The notes under the pieces are model-generated. The model made no database searches and was not told where the DNA came from. It saw only the letters and a program-made list of their open reading frames with translations. Positions 1 to 7,520 of a DNA stretch of 23,983 bases are shown in pieces (positions within the stretch are counted from its first letter, which is position 1; every line of letters starts with the position of its first letter). Location: the IMG/VR virus record IMGVR_UViG_3300027963_000336, positions 1 through 23,983 of that record; one strand, 5' to 3'. This DNA is from a virus. A program made the position numbers and the translations under genes.

Positions 1-15
1 CAACACGGGAGGAAC

Positions 16-858
16 ATGTCCGTTTATCGGCAAGGGCGAATGAAGCGGAGAACATTGCTTCAAGACTTCATCGAGTCATCCTCGCTGTTCTCGCAGCGGA
101 GTGACGAGGCCAGCCTGGCCGTCATTGAAGCGGCAGAAAACTGGGTCGGCTATCTAGCGGGCCCTAACGGACGGACTCCTTTTGGAGAACGGTCTGGTTA
201 TGACGGTAACATCTGGGCGGGTGCATTTATCGACTTCGTCTTCCATTCATGCGCGGTGACGATTCCAAGTTGTGTTTACACTCCTTCAGGCCTGGCCGAG
301 TTTAATAAAGCTCAACGGGTTCACTTGAAACCCCAGCCTGGAGACATCGTGTTCTTTACGTTTCCAACGGCAGCAGATTTTGGAGTAGGGCATGTCGGCC
401 TGGTAACGGATATATCTAGGTGGACAACAACGGGCTTGGTAGGAACGGTTGAAGGCCAGGTAAACAGCGGCCTGCCTAAAGGCGACACGGCTGCTCGTGG
501 CGTATACCGACGAGTACGGTCAGAGCACGAGATCATCGGGTTTGCTCGACCTGAGTTCAGGCCTGGCGATATAAAAGCTAAAACGGGTCAACGGGCGACA
601 ATTCTACTTTCGAGCATCAGGCCTGGTAAACGAAATAAAGACATCGGGCATGTGCAGCTTGCGCTTGAACAGGTGACCGGCCTGCGTAATATCACGACGG
701 ATATGTTCGACGGTCCTACGAAGCAAGCTTACGCACGTTGGCAACGGATCATAGGCTACGTTGGTGAAAGAGCTAACGGAGTACCAGATCAAGCTTCACT
801 CGAGCTACTCGGCTCAACCACGGGTCACTTCTTAGTAGAAGTTAAAAATCCAGCTTAA
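16..858 (+). CDS. CHAP-like lysin-related protein with C-terminal peptidoglycan-binding domain; catalytic Cys replaced
   Basis: 280 aa, with a strong GGGAGG site 5 nt before the ATG. The N-terminal half (about 35-175) looks like an NlpC/P60-CHAP amidase/endopeptidase fold: W67-A-G-A-F71 aligns with the usual W-C-[AG]-A-F nucleophile motif, then PGDIVFF (108-114) and the catalytic-His segment GHVGLV (H126), followed by TVEGQVN. Residue 68, normally Cys, is Ala (codon gcg), so peptidase activity is doubtful. Residues about 200-270 resemble a peptidoglycan-binding type 1 repeat (GHVQLAL...FDGPTKQAY...GVPDQASL). Family knowledge suggests an endolysin or virion wall enzyme; the sequence suggests a wall-binding, possibly non-catalytic version. 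ACG and CGG codons are more frequent than in most neighbours. Confidence 0.8.
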   Translation: MSVYRQGRMKRRTLLQDFIESSSLFSQRSDEASLAVIEAAENWVGYLAGPNGRTPFGERSGYDGNIWAGAFIDFVFHSCAVTIPSCVYTPSGLAEFNKAQRVHLKPQPGDIVFFTFPTAADFGVGHVGLVTDISRWTTTGLVGTVEGQVNSGLPKGDTAARGVYRRVRSEHEIIGFARPEFRPGDIKAKTGQRATILLSSIRPGKRNKDIGHVQLALEQVTGLRNITTDMFDGPTKQAYARWQRIIGYVGERANGVPDQASLELLGSTTGHFLVEVKNPA

Positions 859-970
859 ACCGGACATATCGGACAACAAGAAGTGGGATGCCCCTAAGCA
901 TCGAACTTCCTCTTAGTAAAACAAAAGAAGAGAGCCAGGAGTTGCCAAGAAACACCGGAGCACCCTTGCG

Positions 971-998
971 TTTATTTTCATCTACCTCCTGATATAAT
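971..998 (+). promoter_or_regulatory. Promoter giving a leaderless mRNA
   Basis: Extended -10 TGATATAAT (TATAAT 993-998) with a weak -35 TTTATT at 971 and a 16-bp spacer. Only six bases separate the -10 from the ATG at 1005, so the predicted start of transcription is the start codon. The rest of 859-1004 shows no gene. Confidence 0.8.
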
Positions 999-1004
999 TC
1001 AGCT

Positions 1005-1700
1005 ATGCCGAAACTAAAAGACATAGCTAGGTTTACCACACCGGTAAATATAAACGACACAAAGGACATGCCTGTGAAAAGTACAGTCCCGCCACAGTTT
1101 CAAGATGCCGTATTAAACACACAGCGTCAGAAACAATCATTCATTCAGCTATTGAATGAAATACTAATAAAGCAAACACAACCACTATCAGTTATTGAAA
1201 TAGCTGAGCTTGCATCTCGTGAGGCTGGTAGAGCTTACGACGCAACATACATTCGTATCAGTCTCAACCAACTTGTTGATGCTGGAAAAGTCAGCCACCG
1301 AAAAGAATCTTCAAACGAGCGTACCATTCGTGAGAATGGAAAACCATGCCGAGGCTTGTCAGCAAGTCTCTATTGGGCCCCGGCAGGTCCGGTCCCAGCT
1401 CGCACAGTTGCGGAAGCAGTGCCAGGCGTTACCCTACGCGGTGACACCGGCCTGGTATACCGTAAGGTGTACAAGTACTCCCAGAAGTATAAGAGAAAAG
1501 CTGAAGCACACTTACATCAAGAGCTCGTGGAGTTCAACTCTGCGGTGACTGATCTGAACTCTGCCAACGCTAATCCAGTTATTGACTACCTGATTGAAAA
1601 GATGGTTCAAGATCGAACTCTAGAGCTTCAGGCAAAGCTTGACGCCTCGGAGGCAGAGCTTGCTCGTCTTCGTAACTTCCTTAAGTCAGCTATCCAGTAA
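1005..1700 (+). CDS. Putative winged-helix DNA-binding protein with C-terminal coiled coil
   Basis: 231 aa; no specific family recognised. Residues about 45-125 have the helix pattern of a winged HTH: FIQLLNEIL, then LSVIEIAELASREAGR, ATYIRISLNQLVDAGKVSHRKE and a basic hairpin ending in SLYWAP. The last 40 residues form an acidic/Leu-rich helix (LELQAKLDASEAELARLRNFL) that could dimerise. Translation is probably leaderless, because the -10 box ends six bases before the ATG and no Shine-Dalgarno is present. A transcriptional regulator is the most natural reading, inferred from fold pattern and not from a specific match. Confidence 0.7.
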   Translation: MPKLKDIARFTTPVNINDTKDMPVKSTVPPQFQDAVLNTQRQKQSFIQLLNEILIKQTQPLSVIEIAELASREAGRAYDATYIRISLNQLVDAGKVSHRKESSNERTIRENGKPCRGLSASLYWAPAGPVPARTVAEAVPGVTLRGDTGLVYRKVYKYSQKYKRKAEAHLHQELVEFNSAVTDLNSANANPVIDYLIEKMVQDRTLELQAKLDASEAELARLRNFLKSAIQ

Positions 1701-1718
1701 CCATTTATTGTCTCACCC

Positions 1719-1946
1719 ATGGTGAGCATAACTCTTTACGTTGTTGAAAACTCCGACGAGGCCGTTGCCGATGAGGTAACGGACCTTGTCGAGTTTATAC
1801 ACGATGATAACGAATGTGACAATTGCGGACTGGTCGTTGGCTTCTCATCCAACAGATTCTTCCCCTGTGTCATCTGCGTTGAGCATGAAGACGTATGGCT
1901 AGTCTGCCTCGAATGCGCGGGTGGAGTAATCTACCCCGGAGAGTAG
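1719..1946 (+). CDS. Small zinc-ribbon protein
   Basis: 75 aa, acidic, with three CxxC-type pairs (CDNC about 33-36, CVIC about 51-54, CLEC about 64-67), enough for one or two zinc sites. Begins 18 nt after the previous stop. There is no ribosome-binding site, but TATTGT (1706-1711) sits seven bases before the ATG, so a leaderless transcript or simple coupling is possible. GTG at 1722 is an alternative start. Function unknown. Confidence 0.6.
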   Translation: MVSITLYVVENSDEAVADEVTDLVEFIHDDNECDNCGLVVGFSSNRFFPCVICVEHEDVWLVCLECAGGVIYPGE

Positions 1947-1966
1947 TACTATTTACTCTAGTAACC

Positions 1967-1975
1967 TGATATAAT
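1967..1975 (+). promoter_or_regulatory. Extended -10 promoter for the gene at 2034
   Basis: CCTGATATAAT with TATAAT at 1970-1975 and a weak TACTAT at 1947 as possible -35 (17-bp spacer). Predicted start of transcription about 1982. Confidence 0.8.
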
Positions 1976-1983
1976 TAAGCCAT

Positions 1984-1999
1984 CGCCGGAACCCCGGCG
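1984..1999 (+). promoter_or_regulatory. 5' leader hairpin
   Basis: CGCCGG-AACC-CCGGCG, a perfect 6-bp GC stem with a 4-nt loop, starting about 2 nt after the predicted transcription start. Likely protects the 5' end of the mRNA or sets its structure (inference). Confidence 0.6.
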
Positions 2000-2033
2000 G
2001 TAAATGACAAAATGACGAAAGGGAAGTAACCAA

Positions 2034-2378
2034 ATGGTTAGCACCGTAATCACAGAGACTAAGGTCTCTACAGTAACAAAGGTCACCGGCAAGGTAGACC
2101 TAACAGCCCAAGCTGCCGCAACTGAAAGAGCACTAGCAGCATTCACATTCGCAAAGGATGCGATTAAGGCGTACGAAGAGAAGAAAGCTGAAGCAGAGTT
2201 ACTGCTACGCGAACTTCTAGGTGACGCAGATGTCGCAGTCATTGGTGGTGTAGAGCGTTTCAAGCTTGCACACTCAACCAATTCCAAAATCGACCGCAAG
2301 GTCCTGCAGGAGCTTTTCCCAGAAGCTTTCGAAGCAACTCTGGTAAAGACTCCATACACCTTCATCAAAACTATCTAA
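2034..2378 (+). CDS. Hypothetical protein with helical middle and YqaJ-nuclease-tail-like C-terminus
   Basis: 114 aa, preceded by GACGAAAGGG. Thr/Val-rich N-terminus, then a long helix rich in Ala, Lys and Glu (about 22-63), then a compact C-terminal part (VERFKLAHSTNSKIDRKVL...FPEAFEATLVKTPYTFI). That end resembles the C-terminal tail often seen on phage YqaJ-type recombination nucleases and their stand-alone companions (Ser/Thr-rich, Asp-x-Lys, hydrophobic-Pro-Glu, Thr-Pro-Tyr). The resemblance is by eye only. Single-gene transcription unit with its own promoter, leader hairpin and terminator. Confidence 0.7.
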   Translation: MVSTVITETKVSTVTKVTGKVDLTAQAAATERALAAFTFAKDAIKAYEEKKAEAELLLRELLGDADVAVIGGVERFKLAHSTNSKIDRKVLQELFPEAFEATLVKTPYTFIKTI

Positions 2379-2389
2379 TAGTTACCCAA

Positions 2390-2430
2390 GGAACCCCTGG
2401 TCATTGCGGCCAGGGGTTTCCTATTGTATT
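2390..2430 (+). terminator. Intrinsic terminator after the 2034-2378 gene
   Basis: GGAACCCCTGG pairs with CCAGGGGTTTCC around a 9-nt loop (hairpin 2390-2421), followed by TATTGTATTTTA. The T-rich tail also supplies the -35 box (TTGTAT, 2424-2429) of the next promoter. Confidence 0.85.
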
Positions 2431-2453
2431 TTATAATAGTTACCTGATATAAT
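2424..2453 (+). promoter_or_regulatory. Promoter for the 2569/2736 gene pair
   Basis: -35 TTGTAT (2424-2429), 18-bp spacer containing an extra TATAAT, and extended -10 TGATATAAT (TATAAT 2448-2453). Predicted start about 2460, one base before the leader stem. Confidence 0.85.
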
Positions 2454-2460
2454 TAAACCA

Positions 2461-2534
2461 TAACGATGAAGGGGCAGCCGCTGGCCAAACGAAAAGCCCG
2501 CAAAGCCCGAAACAATACGGCGCCTTCATCGTTA
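2461..2534 (+). ncRNA. Structured 5' leader closed by a 12-bp stem
   Basis: Bases 2461-2472 pair perfectly with 2523-2534 (12 bp, TAACGATGAAGG with CCTTCATCGTTA), enclosing about 50 nt rich in short G/C blocks (GGGGCAGCC, AAGCCCG repeated). The stem begins at the predicted transcription start, and the ribosome-binding site (GACGGAAGGA) lies outside it. The architecture matches the leaders at 7537-7596 and 8683-8803. Could be a 5' stability element or a regulatory RNA. Confidence 0.65.
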
Positions 2535-2568
2535 CTAACTTTAACGACACATTGACGGAAGGAACAAA

Positions 2569-2736
2569 ATGACAATTGATATTGGCGACATCCAAACGCT
2601 AGAGCACCTGCGCGAGTACGTGCAGGAACGTCTTTTAGGTTCTACAGTAGTCCTCGATGGCGATGAGGTAATCATTCGCACCGGAATGGGTATCGACCTT
2701 GGAAATATCCTCTACCCTTTGAACGAGGAGGAGTAA
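2569..2736 (+). CDS. Hypothetical small acidic protein
   Basis: 55 aa, beginning MTIDIGDIQTLEHLREYV, with site GACGGAAGGA 7 nt upstream. An amphipathic N-terminal helix precedes a short beta-rich segment (STVVLDGDEVIIRTGMGIDL). No family recognised. Its stop overlaps the next start (TAATG), so the two are translationally coupled. Confidence 0.7.
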   Translation: MTIDIGDIQTLEHLREYVQERLLGSTVVLDGDEVIIRTGMGIDLGNILYPLNEEE

Positions 2737-2894
2737 TGACAACTGATAGGAACTGGGAAGAGATCTACGAAGCTATCCTAAAGGATATAGTCGACGTAGT
2801 CGAAGGCACTCTCTTTAAAGATGAAAAGCTAGATCGCATTACCGAGATACTCGTCGGTAATGACTTCATGGAAAAGCCCCAATTGTACGGATAA
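2736..2894 (+). CDS. Hypothetical small acidic helical protein
   Basis: 52 aa, beginning MTTDRNWEEIYEAILKDI; predicted mostly helical and acidic. Starts inside the previous stop codon (TAATG) with GAGGAGG just upstream in the preceding gene, a good ribosome-binding site. Function unknown. Confidence 0.65.
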   Translation: MTTDRNWEEIYEAILKDIVDVVEGTLFKDEKLDRITEILVGNDFMEKPQLYG

Positions 2895-2912
2895 TAATAA
2901 ACCTGATATAAT
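2883..2912 (+). promoter_or_regulatory. Promoter for the 2949 gene
   Basis: TTGTAC (2883-2888) inside the end of the preceding gene, 18-bp spacer, TGATATAAT (TATAAT 2907-2912). Confidence 0.8.
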
Positions 2913-2948
2913 AGTTCTATAACCACCCAAACGACGAAAGGATACACA

Positions 2949-3410
2949 ATGGCTGACAAGGACAAAGTTGTAGGAAAGGCTCTATACCTAGAGCTCCGGA
3001 ACTCCGGATCTACATACCAAATGATCATAACTCCAGATGGAGTTTCATCTTCTGGTCGAGCAGTACCAGCAACGGTTTACCGCCGACAGATCTCAGAGGC
3101 TAAGCCTCGCAAAGCTTGGAGAACGCAAGCGTTCATGGCTCTGCCACTTAACGCATTCGGAACCTACGATCCACAGTACATAGACAGTGCTAGGTCTACA
3201 TCAGGTACACGCGTCAATGATGCGTTAGCAAGTACCTTCAATCGACTTTCTCACTATGGCTACACGCTGTACAAGACTCCAATCTACGTCGAGGTATCTG
3301 CAGAAGATATTGAAACAATTCGCTTATGTAAGACTCCCTACAAAGTTCTTGGTCGAATCACTCGAGTCCGAAAGACTCTTGGCTTCGGCGAAGCGCTATT
3401 CGCTAGCTAA
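2949..3410 (+). CDS. Hypothetical protein upstream of the MoxR ATPase
   Basis: 153 aa, site GACGAAAGGA. Basic, with a beta-rich start (KVVGKALYLELRNSGSTYQMIITPDG), a central segment with KPRKAWRTQAF, and a C-terminal stretch (TPIYVEVSAEDIETIRLCKTP...ITRVRKTLGFG). No domain recognised. It is followed 35 nt later by the AAA+ gene with the same type of ribosome-binding site and no intervening promoter, so the two are probably co-transcribed. Confidence 0.75.
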   Translation: MADKDKVVGKALYLELRNSGSTYQMIITPDGVSSSGRAVPATVYRRQISEAKPRKAWRTQAFMALPLNAFGTYDPQYIDSARSTSGTRVNDALASTFNRLSHYGYTLYKTPIYVEVSAEDIETIRLCKTPYKVLGRITRVRKTLGFGEALFAS

Positions 3411-3445
3411 TACCCACACCCAAACGACGAAAAGGAAAATAATAA

Positions 3446-4450
3446 ATGTCAACAATATCAACAGTAGGAGAAGAATTAAGGACAGCAATAGACTCAATCG
3501 GTACAGGCACCACCGACGCGATTGTGAATATTCTCTCTCAAGCAACTAACGCAGAGATCTCGAGTGCACTTGACTCAATGCTTCTCGCTCAGGGTAAGGT
3601 TACTCATCGAGCAACCCCAACTAAGAAAGTAGCGCCAGTGCTATCTGCAGATGCCCTAGTAGGAGAAGACTCCTACGCTCGTCCAAATGGCGAGTTATAC
3701 CATTCTCGTAAATGGGGAGAGCATGATGACGTCATGGTTCTTCGCAAGGCGCGTATGGATCAACAGTTTATTCTTCTGTACGGAGCTCCAGGTTGCGGTA
3801 AAACTGCACTCGTTGAAGCTGCGTATGAAACGATGTACACAGTCATGGGTACAGGTGATACTGAACTCTCAGACTTAATTGGTGGATATATCCAAACTCC
3901 TGCAGGTGGATTCATGTGGGAAGATGGCCCGCTATTAAAAGCTGCCGAAGAAGGTGTACCACTATTGATCGATGAGATCGGTCTTATTGATCCTAAGGTT
4001 CTCTCCGGAGTCTACGGACTCATGGACGGTCGCCGTGAGATTACAGTCACTGCTAATCCAGAGCGTGGAACTGTAAAAGCTAAGGACGGGTTCTACGTCA
4101 TCGCTGCTACAAATCCAAACGCACCGGGAGTTCGACTCTCTGAAGCTCTTCTATCTCGCTTCGTGATTCAAGTTGAAATGACTACTGACTGGTCACTTGC
4201 TAAAAAGCTTGGAGCCTCTCAGCAGATCGTCACAGTTGCGCAAAATATAAATCGTCGCCAGTCTTCTGGCGAATGCGGTTGGTGTCCACAGATGCGCGAG
4301 CTACTTGCGTTCCGTGACATCTCTAAATCGTTCGGCACGAAGTTCGCAGTAGCGAACCTAATCGCCTCCGCTCCGGAGTTGGACCGCCCCGTCGTTGCGG
4401 ATGTTCTCACTAGAGTGTTTGGCGAGGAGTGTCGACCAGCGAAGATCTAA
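3446..4450 (+). CDS. MoxR-type AAA+ ATPase
   Basis: 334 aa. Walker A GAPGCGKT at 113-120, Walker B LLIDE at 173-177, sensor 1 segment VIAATNPN and a following LSEALLSRF arginine-finger region, in the order typical of MoxR/NorQ/CobS-type AAA+ proteins. About 90 N-terminal residues precede the ATPase core. Proteins of this group work as ATP-driven remodelling factors together with a VWA-domain partner, and such a partner follows the tRNA at 4615. Phage versions are often labelled CobS/CobT-like without evidence of a cobalamin role. Site AACGACGAAAAGGA. The exact substrate cannot be told from sequence. Confidence 0.93.
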   Translation: MSTISTVGEELRTAIDSIGTGTTDAIVNILSQATNAEISSALDSMLLAQGKVTHRATPTKKVAPVLSADALVGEDSYARPNGELYHSRKWGEHDDVMVLRKARMDQQFILLYGAPGCGKTALVEAAYETMYTVMGTGDTELSDLIGGYIQTPAGGFMWEDGPLLKAAEEGVPLLIDEIGLIDPKVLSGVYGLMDGRREITVTANPERGTVKAKDGFYVIAATNPNAPGVRLSEALLSRFVIQVEMTTDWSLAKKLGASQQIVTVAQNINRRQSSGECGWCPQMRELLAFRDISKSFGTKFAVANLIASAPELDRPVVADVLTRVFGEECRPAKI

Positions 4451-4463
4451 TCCCCTTCGCGCT

Positions 4464-4495
4464 GAGAACCCTGGGTATGGGTGCCCGGGGTTCTC
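4464..4495 (+). terminator. Hairpin between the ATPase gene and the tRNA
   Basis: GAGAACCCTGGG pairs with CCCGGGGTTCTC (one T-G wobble, 8-nt loop). No U-tract follows; the tRNA begins five bases later. It may be a weak terminator or a processing signal for tRNA release. Confidence 0.5.
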
Positions 4496-4499
4496 GCAC

Positions 4500-4573
4500 G
4501 GGGAGATAGCTCAGTTGGTTAGAGCCCCGGACTCATAATCCGGTCGTCGTGGGTTCGAGCCCCACTCTCCCCA
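4500..4573 (+). tRNA. tRNA with anticodon CAT (Met, or Ile2 if lysidine-modified)
   Basis: Complete cloverleaf: acceptor GGGGAGA/TCTCCCC with discriminator A, D arm GCTC/GAGC, anticodon stem CCGGA/TCCGG with loop CTCATAA (anticodon 4534-4536), and T arm GTGGG-TTCGAGC-CCCAC. The 3' CCA is not encoded. The acceptor stem begins with a G-C pair, so it is not an initiator type. Elongator Met and TilS-modified Ile2 cannot be separated by eye. No promoter is seen directly upstream; it probably relies on read-through from the ATPase gene. Confidence 0.95.
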
Positions 4574-4579
4574 CTTACC

Positions 4580-4588
4580 TGATATAAT
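4580..4588 (+). promoter_or_regulatory. Extended -10 promoter for the VWA gene
   Basis: CCTGATATAAT with TATAAT at 4583-4588, seven bases after the tRNA. The -35 position falls in the tRNA 3' end and has no match. Confidence 0.75.
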
Positions 4589-4614
4589 AGTACCTAACAG
4601 ACGGAAGGATTACA

Positions 4615-6411
4615 ATGGGACACATTAAGTTATCAATGACCCGAGCAGAACGTACGCAGCCAGAGTGGCTACGCGTTGGTGCCCAGCTGGGCGAGCTCGT
4701 GAACACCTGGGCAGGACGCAGCGACATCGTCGCATACGTTGGCCCAGGAGCTGGAGGACCAGCGCCTGCATGCTTTAATCCACCAATGGCTGAAGTTGAG
4801 GTCAACGTGGATGTAGCTTTCGGCGTAGGAGTATCTCCTGAAACTATTGGCGACATTCGCAATAGAACAATTCAATTTAACTATCCACGAGGCGCAGGAG
4901 CTATCTTTCATGAAGCACTGCACGCTCGATACTCTCGCTACGATCTTCTAAAGATCCTTGAAGACAAAGAAGTAAGTCGCAATGTGTTCGACGCACTTAC
5001 CCTTCTTGAAGAGACTCGTATCGAAGCTCTCGGTGTAGAAAACTATCCAAACAATAGAGTGTTCCTTCGTGCTTGCGCAATGGATATCATTCTTGAAGAT
5101 ATTAAATCTTCACTTGCTGAAGCTACAACTACTCGTTCTATGGGACGAGTGGCTGGACTAGTTATGGCTCGCGTTGACGCAGGGTCACTAGATGAAGAAG
5201 ACGCGTACGAGATAAAAGATCTCTTACTTACTTTCTTCGGTACAGAAGTATACGCACAACTTCGCAACGTGTGGTTACGCTTTCAAAAGCACGAGCTACA
5301 TAGTGATCCAACAAACCTACTCGTTCTTGCAAAAGAATGGGACGACATCATCTCTAAGCTTGCTGCAGACAAAGGTGATGACGAAGCTCCACTTGGTGAA
5401 AAGGGAATTCTTATTCTTCTCGATGGCATCCTTGGTGAAGTCATAGAAGCTTTGAAAGAAGCATCTGAAGAGATTGCGATCTCTGTAAACGATGAAGCTC
5501 AAGATCAAGAGCAAGCTGAAGAGTGGAAAGATGTTGTCGACATGCGTGGCTTAGCTGCTAAGCAACAACGTGACCACGAGAAAACTGCTAACGAAGTGTT
5601 TGCAAAAGCTACTGGTGAGATGTCAGCATTCAAGACGCATTCTCGTGTAAAAGAAACTCGTAACCCTACTGGTCCTGAGCGTGCAGCAGCAGTTAAGATT
5701 GCTCAGCTCTTAGAAAAAGCTAAGTATCGTGAGCGTGACGAGAAGGAGATTAAATCTATTCTCCCTCCCGGTCGCCTGCGCACTCGCGCAATGGTTCAGG
5801 AAGCAGCTTACAAAGTTGTGAATCCTATGATGCATGCAGAACCTTGGCGTAGAACTGTACGTCGTCATACAGATGACCCAACGCTTAACGTTGGAGTTAT
5901 GGTTGACATCTCTGGTTCAATGGCGTCAGCCATGGAGCCTATGGCAGCAACTGCTTGGGCGATGTCAGAAGCTGTTCGACGCGTTCAAGGTAAGTGCGCA
6001 ATGGTTTACTACGGACAGGATGTGTTCCCTACACTTAAGCCAGGACAGCACCTTGATCAAGTTACCGTGTACACTGCACCTGATGGAACTGAAAAGTTCG
6101 ATAAGGCGTTCAAGGCACTTGATGGTTCTCTAAGTCTTCTCAATGGAACTGGCGCTCGTCTACTCGTAATTGTTAGCGATGGTTGCTACACAGACGATGA
6201 ACGCTCAAAAGCTAAAGCATGGGTTCGCGCTTGTGAAAAAGCTGGAGTCGCGATACTTTGGATTCCATTCGGAGAAGGCAGTTACGCTCGTTCGATAGCA
6301 GGTCCGGACACCGTGATTCTTTCAGATGTACGAGACCCAGCAGAAGCTGCGGTGCAGATTGGTTCTGCAGCAGCGAAGGCGCTTACAAAGATTGGGCAGC
6401 GGGCTGCCTAA
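4615..6411 (+). CDS. VWA-domain protein with N-terminal HExxH metallopeptidase-like domain
   Basis: 598 aa. The N-terminal region carries H99-E-A-L-H103, an HExxH zinc motif, with LLEETRIEAL about 30 residues later offering a possible third ligand, as in the putative metallopeptidase domains fused to VWA domains (DUF2201-like). The centre (about 200-400) is acidic and helical. The C-terminal VWA domain has a MIDAS motif D431-I-S-G-S435 and a later S521-D522-G. It is the expected partner of the MoxR ATPase at 3446, separated from it only by the tRNA. In other systems MoxR/VWA pairs act as chelatase-like or chaperone machines; the phage role is unknown. Site GACGGAAGGA. Confidence 0.88.
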   Translation: MGHIKLSMTRAERTQPEWLRVGAQLGELVNTWAGRSDIVAYVGPGAGGPAPACFNPPMAEVEVNVDVAFGVGVSPETIGDIRNRTIQFNYPRGAGAIFHEALHARYSRYDLLKILEDKEVSRNVFDALTLLEETRIEALGVENYPNNRVFLRACAMDIILEDIKSSLAEATTTRSMGRVAGLVMARVDAGSLDEEDAYEIKDLLLTFFGTEVYAQLRNVWLRFQKHELHSDPTNLLVLAKEWDDIISKLAADKGDDEAPLGEKGILILLDGILGEVIEALKEASEEIAISVNDEAQDQEQAEEWKDVVDMRGLAAKQQRDHEKTANEVFAKATGEMSAFKTHSRVKETRNPTGPERAAAVKIAQLLEKAKYRERDEKEIKSILPPGRLRTRAMVQEAAYKVVNPMMHAEPWRRTVRRHTDDPTLNVGVMVDISGSMASAMEPMAATAWAMSEAVRRVQGKCAMVYYGQDVFPTLKPGQHLDQVTVYTAPDGTEKFDKAFKALDGSLSLLNGTGARLLVIVSDGCYTDDERSKAKAWVRACEKAGVAILWIPFGEGSYARSIAGPDTVILSDVRDPAEAAVQIGSAAAKALTKIGQRAA

Positions 6412-6417
6412 CAAGCT

Positions 6418-6463
6418 CCGGTGTGGTCGGATCCTTCCGTCAGATAGTCCCCGGCCACACCGG
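6418..6463 (+). terminator. Long hairpin after the VWA gene
   Basis: A 13-bp stem (CCGGTGTGGTCGG with CCGGCCACACCGG, one wobble) around a 20-nt loop. No U-tract, so termination is uncertain. It could instead be a processing or attenuation element ahead of the 6477/6613 genes, which lack an obvious promoter. Confidence 0.45.
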
Positions 6464-6476
6464 TCCCACAACTATT

Positions 6477-6623
6477 ATGAAACTACCAAAGACAAAAGAA
6501 GAACTCCGGAGATTACTTGAACTCCGGAGATCGAACGCAGCTCGGCCACTTACTAATAAAAAGAAGTATACACGTAAAACCAAATACAACGACACAATGA
6601 AAGAAGGAACCAATGAAAACTAA
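6477..6623 (+). CDS. Possible small basic protein coupled to the protease gene
   Basis: 48 aa, beginning MKLPKTKEELRRLLELRRSN, highly basic. No good ribosome-binding site; the start lies 13 nt after the hairpin ending at 6463. Its end overlaps the protease start by 11 nt. A 13-bp direct repeat (GAACTCCGGAGAT, 6501 and 6519) encodes the repeated EELRR/LELRR part. It may be a leader peptide or not expressed. Confidence 0.35.
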   Translation: MKLPKTKEELRRLLELRRSNAARPLTNKKKYTRKTKYNDTMKEGTNEN

Positions 6624-7518
6624 AGCGCTACTTATATGTGCAGCCTTAGGCTTAGCTCTACTTTCAACTCCGGCGAATGCGGCAAGCGATAAAACTCTTG
6701 TCATCATCGACTCCGGCATCAACACAAATCTCGACTGGGCAAAGAATGCGGTCATCGAAGAAGCTTGCTTCATCGAATACGGCACGTGTCCAAACGGAAC
6801 GATAAGTATGGTTGGCCCCGGTGCAGCTTACGTAGACCCAACTCTAGTAAAAGACAAAGCTATGAGTCACGGTACGCAAATGGCGTCTATTGCAGTAACG
6901 GTAAACCCAGATGTAAAGATAGTGTTCGTTCGTGTTGTCGGCATGTCTCGTACGGGATACGCAAACACCTACACCACTAAAGCTTTAGCACTTGCTCTCG
7001 ACTGGGTATCTGCCAATGCGGCACGGCTAAACGTCGGCGCGGTATCAGTTTCCTTCGGACGGGTGTATAGAGAAGCGGCATGCCCTATCGAAGCAAAGCT
7101 ACAAGCTCAAATCGTCGGGCTAGCCTCGGTTAACGTGCCGGTTGTTATTTCAACGGGTAACAATTCAGATCAAAAGAAAATTAACTATCCGGCGTGCATA
7201 CCGCAAGCTATTGCGGTAGGAGCAACGGATACCCCGTACACCATCAAGCAGATCACGGGCACGGTTTACCCCATCATGCTAATTTCGAACTCCAGCCCGG
7301 AGCTAGACCTATACGCCATGGGACGATGGACGGCAACCGATATAAACGGAGTCAAGGCGGTTAGCCTGGGTACCTCAGGTGCAACGGTCTCAGTAGCTAC
7401 CAGACTGGCTAAAGAGCTATCGGGTGGCTTGGCCATAGGAACGGTAATGGATAACGTTAAGGCGTCTCTACAAAATGCTTACCGTACGGTAACGGTATTC
7501 GAACAAAAGTACTGGTAA
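6613..7518 (+). CDS. Secreted subtilisin-like serine protease (S8 family)
   Basis: 301 aa, site GAAAGAAGGA. A signal peptide (MKTKALLICAALGLALLSTP, cleavage near ANA-A24) is followed almost at once by the catalytic domain: Asp in VIIDSGI (D33), His in SHGTQMASIA (H86), oxyanion Asn in VISTGNN (about N183) and Ser in LGTSGATVSVA (S255), in the subtilase order D-H-N-S. All catalytic residues are present. There is no room for the usual 70-100 residue inhibitory propeptide, which is unusual for an exported subtilase. Likely exported by the host Sec system; target unknown (cell-surface proteins, lysis or superinfection are possibilities). Codon use leans to ACG/CGG as in the gene at 16. Confidence 0.9.
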   Translation: MKTKALLICAALGLALLSTPANAASDKTLVIIDSGINTNLDWAKNAVIEEACFIEYGTCPNGTISMVGPGAAYVDPTLVKDKAMSHGTQMASIAVTVNPDVKIVFVRVVGMSRTGYANTYTTKALALALDWVSANAARLNVGAVSVSFGRVYREAACPIEAKLQAQIVGLASVNVPVVISTGNNSDQKKINYPACIPQAIAVGATDTPYTIKQITGTVYPIMLISNSSPELDLYAMGRWTATDINGVKAVSLGTSGATVSVATRLAKELSGGLAIGTVMDNVKASLQNAYRTVTVFEQKYW

Positions 7519-7520
7519 CC

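Noticed and set aside
842-1069. Minus-strand frame of 75 codons
   Set aside because: Lies over the promoter and start of the 1005 gene, has no ribosome-binding site, and no other gene is on the minus strand.
3276-3284. ACTCCAATC inside the 2949 gene as a third antisense element
   Set aside because: Lies in coding sequence with no hairpin, promoter or terminator; a 9-base match can occur by chance.
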